From contig DBVY01000041.1 of assembly GCA_002308575.1 (NCBI GenBank), positions 1 through 21,358 on the forward strand: 21,358 nt of DNA, in the 5' to 3' direction. A program made the translations under genes and the position numbers. The DNA comes from Christensenella sp. UBA1252. GTDB lineage: Bacteria; Bacillota; Clostridia; Christensenellales; CAG-1252. Under the pieces are notes generated by a model. The model ran no database searches and had not been told where the DNA came from. It saw only the letters and a program-made list of their open reading frames with translations. This document shows, in pieces, positions 5,843-12,200 of the stretch (position 1 is the first letter of the stretch; each line of letters opens with the position of its first letter).

Positions 5843-7009
5843 TCAATACGCTTCGTTTAAAATCGTAAGAAACTGTTCTTTCGTAATAGACCCTTTAGAG
5901 GTGACCGCCGCACGTTTGTTCTGCGCCGCCTCGGCGATATTTCCGAAACATTCGCGAGGAATATTCGTTTGGGAGATATTGCAAACGACGCCTGCATTCT
6001 CGCAAAGAAGCATCATCCATTCCGCAAGCTTTTCCATTGCGGTTTTTGCGGCATTTTCATCGTTTTCCGACGAGGTTTCCTCTTCTTTTGCGATCGAAAG
6101 CTTGTCCAGCAAGGCTTCCACCTTGCTTTTTGCTTCTTCCGACGCGTTCTTCATGCAAGCGAGGAGCGACAATGCCATTGCTTCTTCGTCTGAAACGCCG
6201 GCTACGTCGCGAATCGCTTCGCAAAGTGCGTGAGCCGCTCCGAACGGAACGTTTCCGTATGCAACGCCTGAAAGCGACGATGCAAGGGCAATTCCCGTTG
6301 CCGCCTCTCGGTTTCCCGCGCGGCCGGATGCTTTTACGGCGTGTTTAAACAGTAATTTTATTGCTTTTTCCGCATAAATCTCGGACGGATCGTCCTCTTC
6401 CGCACCCATGTATGCCTCTAATGCGTTTCCGAGCGCGTAAACGGCGCCCTCGGCAAGCGCGCGCAATGGTTTTTTATCGGAAATCTCGCGATCGATAATC
6501 AGAACGTTCGGGATCATATCCGTCGAAGAAATAAACTCTTCGCCCTCCTCGATCAGTCCGTTTAACTCCGCGCCGCGCGTCGGTTCCGTCGGCAAAAACA
6601 CCATCGGGACGCGAGATTCGAGAGTTTTGTTCGTTCCGGCGATCGCAAGAAGATCTTCGCATTTTTGCGCTAGAAACGTACGCAAAACCTTTGCCGATTC
6701 GATCACGGGAACGCCGCCGATCGCAACGATTGCGTCGCACCCTTCCTTTTCGAACTTTTTCTTCATCTCGCGAATGATTTCGACGTCGATTTTGTTCGGA
6801 ACGCCGTCAAAGCATACGGCGGATCCTTTTTTGCCGCCGTCCAGCGAACCGAGCGCGCGGGTCGTAATTCCCGACCGAACGACGTCGATCGAGCAAATGA
6901 CGAACGGACGTTTGGCGCCGTAACAGGCAAGTTCGTATCCGAGCGTGTGTGCGGCGTCTTCGCCGCAATTGATTTTCGCGGGATTTGAAAATTCAAAATA
7001 ATTGCGCAT
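5843..7009 (-). CDS. Iron-containing alcohol dehydrogenase-fold protein with degenerate active site
   Basis: 388 aa, the usual length of PF00465 iron-dependent alcohol dehydrogenases. The scaffold is recognisable: an N-terminal Rossmann-like half, then IIDREI (D173), the NALEAY helix (195-200) and GAAHAL (H260). By eye alignment, key residues are changed. The NAD-binding GGGSxxDxAK reads GGVPVIESAK (98-107). The metal ligands D and H of DALTHAIEAY are Y191 and N195, and the last ligand, normally in PHG, is replaced near VSDEE (about D274). Only H260 remains. It may therefore bind a ligand without redox catalysis, or use another metal or none. AGGAG precedes the ATG; it follows the SCP2-like gene by 8 nt and ends the operon. 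Confidence 0.75.
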   Translation of the reverse strand: MRNYFEFSNPAKINCGEDAAHTLGYELACYGAKRPFVICSIDVVRSGITTRALGSLDGGKKGSAVCFDGVPNKIDVEIIREMKKKFEKEGCDAIVAIGGVPVIESAKVLRTFLAQKCEDLLAIAGTNKTLESRVPMVFLPTEPTRGAELNGLIEEGEEFISSTDMIPNVLIIDREISDKKPLRALAEGAVYALGNALEAYMGAEEDDPSEIYAEKAIKLLFKHAVKASGRAGNREAATGIALASSLSGVAYGNVPFGAAHALCEAIRDVAGVSDEEAMALSLLACMKNASEEAKSKVEALLDKLSIAKEEETSSENDENAAKTAMEKLAEWMMLLCENAGVVCNISQTNIPRECFGNIAEAAQNKRAAVTSKGSITKEQFLTILNEAY

Positions 7010-7017
7010 AATTTCTC

Positions 7018-7476
7018 CTATTTTTCCGAGCGATATGCTTCTTTATAGCTGCTTTCCGAAAGAAGGATCTTATCGCCTTCCTCGCAAATTCGAGTTATAA
7101 CGCAGAAGAACGCGGTCGAGCCTCCAAACGTTAGCCTACCTTCCGCCATCGCGCGGTGGATCGTCAGTTTTCCCGAGATCATTTTTTTTAAAGCGGATGC
7201 GTCGGAGATCGTAACGGTCAGCAAATTTCTCGATTTTTCCGATCTTTCCATCAAACGAAACGCGTCGCCCTCTTTGATCAGGCGGATCTTGGCGCGAAGG
7301 AAACGGAATTCCATTGCAAAGATCCCGGGCAAAGAAAAAAGCATCTCCAATTTTGCGCCTTCGCTCTTTTGGGTACACTTAATCACGCGATTCGCGTATC
7401 TACGAAGTTCGGCATACGCCAAACAACGATCCGAAATCGGATTTCCGTATTTTTTTTCAACCGTTTGCAATTCCAT
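7018..7476 (-). CDS. Small SCP2 sterol-carrier-like protein
   Basis: 152 aa from the ATG at 7476; a GTG at 7497 in the same frame is an alternative. Neither has a clear ribosome binding site. The C-terminal half has the SCP2 pattern: LKKMISGKLTIHRAMAEGRL, then TFGG and a hydrophobic strand. In the family this forms the lipid-binding tunnel that carries fatty acyl, sterol or isoprenoid-type ligands. No signal peptide or transmembrane helix is seen. It lies between ispDF (39-nt gap) and the ADH-like gene (8-nt gap), all on the minus strand, so it is co-transcribed. A link to isoprenoid or lipid handling is inference from position. Confidence 0.6.
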   Translation of the reverse strand: MELQTVEKKYGNPISDRCLAYAELRRYANRVIKCTQKSEGAKLEMLFSLPGIFAMEFRFLRAKIRLIKEGDAFRLMERSEKSRNLLTVTISDASALKKMISGKLTIHRAMAEGRLTFGGSTAFFCVITRICEEGDKILLSESSYKEAYRSEK

Positions 7477-7514
7477 ACTATATAAGGTAACACACACGCG
7501 CGCGAAAAGTCAAT

Positions 7515-8657
7515 TCAATTCCTTTTTCGGTGCGAAAGAAGCGCCGTCGCTTCCGCGGCGACTCCTTTTCCCTCGCCGACGATCCCGAGCTTTTCCGTCG
7601 TCGTAGCGGCGAATTTAACGTTTTCTTCGGATATTCCGAGAGTTTTTGCGATTGTCTTTTCCATCTCGGAAAGGTAGGGCGCCATTTTCGGTGCTTCCGC
7701 CATGATCATCGCGGAAACGTTTACGACGGCAAATCCTTTCTTTTTGATTTCTCGATCCACGATTTTTAACAGCTCGATGCTGTAAATGCCCGCATATTTC
7801 GGGTCGGACGGCGGGAAATAATGACCGATATCGGGAAGACCTGCCGCGGTCAACAAAGCGTCCATGATCGCGTGCGTCAAAACGTCCGCGTCGCTGTGTC
7901 CGACGAGCCCCTTTTCAAACGGGATCGTTACGCCGCCGAGCACCAATTTGCGCCCCGTCGCGAGCGGATGGACGTCAAAACCGACGCCGACGCGCGCACC
8001 GCATTCTCCGATAAGCCCGATAAGATCGGAAGAATAGGTGATTTTCTTATTCTTTTCCTCGCCTTCGACGAGCTCGGGCGCGCCGAACAAACGCTCGTAC
8101 AAACAAGCGTCGTCCGTGCCTTCCTCGCCCGTTTCGTACGCTTTCAAGATCCTTTCGAACAAAAAGCACTGCGGCGTTTGCACGAGAACGTACTCGCTTC
8201 GATCGACGGACCTGCTTCCGTTTCCGTTCAGTCGGCGCATCGAATCCACGCTTTTGATCACGGGAACGGCGCTCCCTTTTTCCGCGGCTTTCATAAAACA
8301 GCGGTCCACAAGCGAAGCGGAGAGAAAAGGGCGGGCGCCGTCATGGATCCCGACGACCGCGTTTTCCGTTTTCAACTCATCGCGAAGGAAGAAAAGGGCG
8401 TTCTTGACGCTTTCCGTGCGCGTTTCGCCGCCGCGAACGAAGTAAACGGGTTTTTCGCTTTTCTCCGAAAAGGTTCGTTTCGCGTCCTCGATCCGATCTT
8501 CGGCAACGACAAAGACGACCGAATCGACCGCGGGCGAACGGAAAAAAGGATCGGCGGCTCTTTCAAGAACCGTCCGTTCCCCGGTGTTTGCCCAAATCTT
8601 GTCCGTTTGCGCGCGCGTACTTTTGCCCGCCGCGGCGATGATCGCTATGCCTTGCAT
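7515..8657 (-). CDS. ispDF: Bifunctional IspD/IspF (MEP cytidylyltransferase / MECDP synthase)
   Basis: 380 aa carrying two consecutive enzymes of the non-mevalonate isoprenoid pathway. IspD (about 1-215) makes CDP-methylerythritol from MEP and CTP: AAAGKSTR (8-15), HDGARPF (105-111), TPQCF (161-165), TDDACLYE (181-188) and the KKITYSSDL end. IspF (about 222-376) closes the cyclodiphosphate: GFDVH (226-230) and the metal His in VLTHAI (H262), with GHSDAD, DIGHYFP and ATTTEKLG all present. The intermediate IspE step is not encoded here. Odd points: IspF reads LLTAAGLPDIG and NVSA where GAAxLGDIG and NVDA are usual. The start has AGAGGAAA upstream. It is the second gene of the operon, 47 nt after rqcP. 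Confidence 0.93.
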   Translation of the reverse strand: MQGIAIIAAAGKSTRAQTDKIWANTGERTVLERAADPFFRSPAVDSVVFVVAEDRIEDAKRTFSEKSEKPVYFVRGGETRTESVKNALFFLRDELKTENAVVGIHDGARPFLSASLVDRCFMKAAEKGSAVPVIKSVDSMRRLNGNGSRSVDRSEYVLVQTPQCFLFERILKAYETGEEGTDDACLYERLFGAPELVEGEEKNKKITYSSDLIGLIGECGARVGVGFDVHPLATGRKLVLGGVTIPFEKGLVGHSDADVLTHAIMDALLTAAGLPDIGHYFPPSDPKYAGIYSIELLKIVDREIKKKGFAVVNVSAMIMAEAPKMAPYLSEMEKTIAKTLGISEENVKFAATTTEKLGIVGEGKGVAAEATALLSHRKRN

Positions 8658-8668
8658 TTTCCTCTTTT

Positions 8669-8686
8669 ATTCGGATATTACCGAAT
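8669..8686. repeat. Inverted repeat in the rqcP-ispDF junction
   Basis: ATTCGG-ATATTA-CCGAAT: perfect 6-bp arms around a 6-nt centre, directly upstream of the ispDF ribosome binding site. It could be a processing or translational control hairpin, or an operator. Confidence 0.5.
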
Positions 8687-8704
8687 TTTTTATGATTTAT
8701 TCCG

Positions 8705-8947
8705 TCAGTCGATAACTTCGTACATCGTTTGCGCGTCTTCCTTTTTCGTAACCTCGCGGGTGTCAGTGACGCGGACGTGAAGCCTGCTTGCGCCGAACAA
8801 GATCTCGATCTCGTCCCCGATCTTGACTTCCTTTGCGGGCTTGGCTTCTTTTCCGTTCAACAAAACGCGCGCCGCGCCGCAGGCGTCCGCCGCCACGCTG
8901 CGCCGTTTGATCAATCGGCTGACTTTCAAAAACTTGTCCAATCTCAT
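8705..8947 (-). CDS. rqcP: RqcP, S4-domain ribosome quality control factor (YabO family)
   Basis: 80 aa, a single S4 RNA-binding domain beginning MRLDKFLKVSRLIKRRS, nearly identical in form to Bacillus YabO/RqcP. The family binds stalled 50S subunits with RqcH and helps poly-alanine tailing of nascent chains. Other visible elements are VLLNGKEAKPAKEVKIGDEIEI (about 28-49) and the short C-terminal tail ending MYEVID. It heads the rqcP-ispDF-SCP2-ADH operon. No ribosome binding site is visible, and the best promoter places the start of transcription on or next to the ATG, so the mRNA may be leaderless. Confidence 0.92.
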   Translation of the reverse strand: MRLDKFLKVSRLIKRRSVAADACGAARVLLNGKEAKPAKEVKIGDEIEILFGASRLHVRVTDTREVTKKEDAQTMYEVID

Positions 8948-8953
8948 AGTATC

Positions 8954-8982
8954 ATATTACCACTTTTCGAGAATTAAAACAA
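8954..8982 (-). promoter_or_regulatory. Candidate promoter of rqcP operon, with little or no leader
   Basis: On the minus strand: TTGTTT (8977-8982), a 17-nt spacer and TAATAT (8954-8959). The expected transcription start, about 7 nt downstream, coincides with the ATG at 8947. Confidence 0.55.
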
Positions 8983-9089
8983 CGGTTGCGCCGAATTCAA
9001 CGGCATAACTTTTTCTTGCGTGCGACTCTTGCGTTTCGCCGCGCGCATCCGTTTCCTGCTTTTTCCTGAAAATTTTTTCTCGACCCCTC

Positions 9090-9119
9090 TTGCTTTCGGT
9101 CGCGCGCGTATAGTATAAT
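9090..9119 (+). promoter_or_regulatory. Promoter of the giant repeat protein, possibly also of dnaA
   Basis: TTGCTT (9090-9095), an 18-nt spacer and TATAAT (9114-9119). The leader from about 9126 to 9206 is AT-rich at first, then contains ATATCCACA (9155-9163). No other clear promoter was seen between here and dnaA. Confidence 0.65.
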
Positions 9120-9154
9120 ATATACTGTATTATTTATTGGGTATCAATAAATAA

Positions 9155-9163
9155 ATATCCACA
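9155..9163 (+). other. DnaA-box-like site in the leader of the giant gene
   Basis: ATATCCACA differs from TTATCCACA at the first base. It lies just downstream of the predicted transcription start, a position where bound DnaA would hinder transcription. Confidence 0.35.
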
Positions 9164-9206
9164 CAGCGCGGCCGCTCGGGTTGCGCGCGTGAAAAGCGAG
9201 GTGCTT

Positions 9207-12200
9207 ATGTCAAGAGCCGGCGAAGGCGGTAGGCTGAAAAAGAATAATTGTTGTTTGACCTGTTCGATCATTTCGTTCGTCCTGTTGATCGTTTTTATTG
9301 CCGCGTTGTTTATCGGAGGCAATATCCTTTTCAAACAATACGTCAGCCCGAAGATCGGCGGCGTCGGCTTAACCGACGCGTTGTCGCTCGCGGGAAAGTT
9401 TATGTCCGGAAAGGAAACGAAGGCTTCTTACACGGAAGACGATCTGGACGGGTTTTATACCGAGCTTTCTTCTTCGTTGTTTTTATCGGAGAAGAGCGAG
9501 GAAGAGCTTGAATACGAGCTTTTAGACGACGAAGCGAAAGCTTCGCTCGACGTAACGACCTCGGCGGGCGAGGAAGAATCCAATTATCCGGAAAGCACCG
9601 AAGAAAACGCGAAGCCGACCTACGATGACGACGCGGCGTACGCGGCGTTCCTGCTCCTTTCGACGAGCGCGCGTTACGAGCTTCTGACGGACGAAGTCAA
9701 AGCGCTCTGCTCGGTCGTGGAGTACGGAAAACTTTCCGAAGAGGGCAGCAAAGAAACGCGCAAACGCCTCGGGCTTAAAATGTATCGCATTTCGATCGAC
9801 TCTTTGCTCGGGGACGGAGATTTCTCGGCGACAAACTTCTCGTCGGAGGAGATGACGAACCGCGCGTTTGCTTCGCTCGACTTTAACTTCGAAACGCTCG
9901 CGGATTACGATATCGACGATCCCAACGCGCCGCAAAACACCGAGTTTACGACCTTTTCCGTGGGCGGAAAGCAGGTTTCCGCTTTTATCAACGACGTTTT
10001 GAATTACTTCCTTTCGTCTGCGTCGTCCTCCTCGATGACCGATCAATATCAAAATATGCTTCCCGAAGGGAAGACCCTCGGCGATTATATCACGATCGCG
10101 GGCGTCACGATCAAAAACTCTCCGATCCTCGTTTCGGGACAGGAAGCGGTTTACGATCAAAAGGACACCGAGCTCAGCGTCACGATCTCCATTAAGCTCC
10201 GCGATCTGATTAAGGAAATGATGTCAACCGACGAGGTCCAAAAAAATCTGCAATCCATGCCCGGGTTCCTGACGGGATCCGTGCCGAGCTTCGTTCCGAA
10301 GTATCTTTCCGTTTCGGCGTTTATTTACCCGCTCGCGAAGGACGCGGACGAGCGCGAAGTTCGCGTAAAAGTCAACAAAATGACCGATAAAAACGCGCGC
10401 GATCTTTCCAAGATCGTAAACGCGCTCGCCAATCAATCCTCGTCCGGAGAATCGGTGGAAAAGACCTTCTTCCGCAAACTCAACGATCAGATCGTGGACG
10501 TTTTCAGCAAGATCAACGACAAAGTCAAGATCAACTTCGTTCCCTCGCTCGACAAAGAGGGCAAGCCGTTAAAGGATTCGTCCGGCAAGACCTATTCGGA
10601 GTTGCAGATCATGACGATCGAAACGCTTTTGTCTTTGATGGACAATTCCGGTTCTCTTTCGGCGCACGAGATCTTTACCGTTTTGAAATGCTTGTACGTC
10701 ACGGAGAACGAGCCCGCGGCGCTTTCTTTGAGCTCGTCTTTGAGCTCCTTTAAGACCGAAGCCTCGACCAAGTACGGCGTCGATCTCGAATATCTGAATG
10801 AAAACAATCTCTTGTCTTCCGACGCGTTACAAGATCTTTTGACCCACATCAACCTTTCGAACGGAACCGTCGATTTTACGAAATCGAACGAACAGATGCA
10901 GGTGCAACTCTCGGCGGAAGCGCTCGCCGCGTTGATGGTCGAAATGATCTCGGAAAAGGCGAACGGCGGTGTTGCCGCGGCGGAAGAAGAGTCCGGTTCC
11001 AAGAACATTTTCGAAGGCTTGCATCCCGAAGTTTGCTCGATCACGCTTGAAAAAGTCGAAGAAAAAGCAGGCAGAAAGCTCTATTCCTTCGAGCTTATGA
11101 TCTCCATTGAGTTCGCAGATCTCCTTTCTTCTTACACGGAAGGCAATGCGTCCACGTCCAAACTCGCAAACAAGATCCTCCCGAAGGGCAAGTCCTATTT
11201 CGGGATCAAGATGATGCTTTCGGAAGAAACGGTGGACGGAAAGCTCGTCCATAAAGCGGGCAAAGCCATCGCAAAGAGCGGCGAATCCGCTTCTTCCTTC
11301 GCAACGGCGATTCGCATCAACGACTTTACGTACGATCAAACGGCGAACGTCATCGCAACGATCAATAAGTTTATGGATATGGTCGGCGGTTCTTCCGATT
11401 TCGACCTTTCCTCGATCACCGATTCGATCGAAGAGATCGTTTCAAACCTCTTTGAATCGATGCAATCGGGCGAATTCAAACTTTCGATCCGCTTGTACGA
11501 AAAGAACCAAACCTCGAAGGGCGGCATTTTGCTCCCGAGTATTTACGAGATCGTGGAAAGCCTCGTGGCGCCTCGCCTCGAAGGCTCGGAAACCTTTACG
11601 GCGGCGGACGCGCAGCAGATCCTCGCCGTGGTGTACGCGCAAGACGTCGATAAATCCGTTTCCTTCACCGATTCGCAGGCGGACGATCTTTTGAGCGACG
11701 TCAACGACAAGTTCTATATCTCTTACGACAGTCGCCTCGTTGCGAACGACCTGTTCGGCGACGGTGCGGCGAACCTTTCCGACAAAATCAACGCGAACGT
11801 TTTGTACTTCAAACCGTCCGCCGAAGAGCAAAACAAGTGGCAAAGCGGTTATACGAAGCCCGCGCTGTTTACGGACGCGCGCTCGATCGATAATCTTCGC
11901 GTCGCGCTGACGGGCGGTGAGATCGCCGCTTTGATCAAGACCTGCGGCATTTTGCCCGAAGATCTTTCCTCTTCGTTCGGCGGATTCAACGTTCTCGGCG
12001 CTTCCTTCGAAACCGTGGACGGCGCAACCTATCTGACCTTCGACGTTCTTTGCGAATTCTCGAAGACCGCGGCAGGAGAAAGCGGATCCGAAGAGGGCGA
12101 GGAAAAGACCGATCTTTCCGTTCTGTTCCCGTCGAACATCAAGCTTTCTTTCCGCGTTTTGATGTCCGCTCCGTCCTACACCGAAGCCAACCCCCGTTTC

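Noticed and set aside
7821..8780. 319-codon plus-strand frame opposite ispDF and rqcP
   Set aside because: It is antisense to two clearly recognised genes, Arg/Phe-rich and without a start signal.
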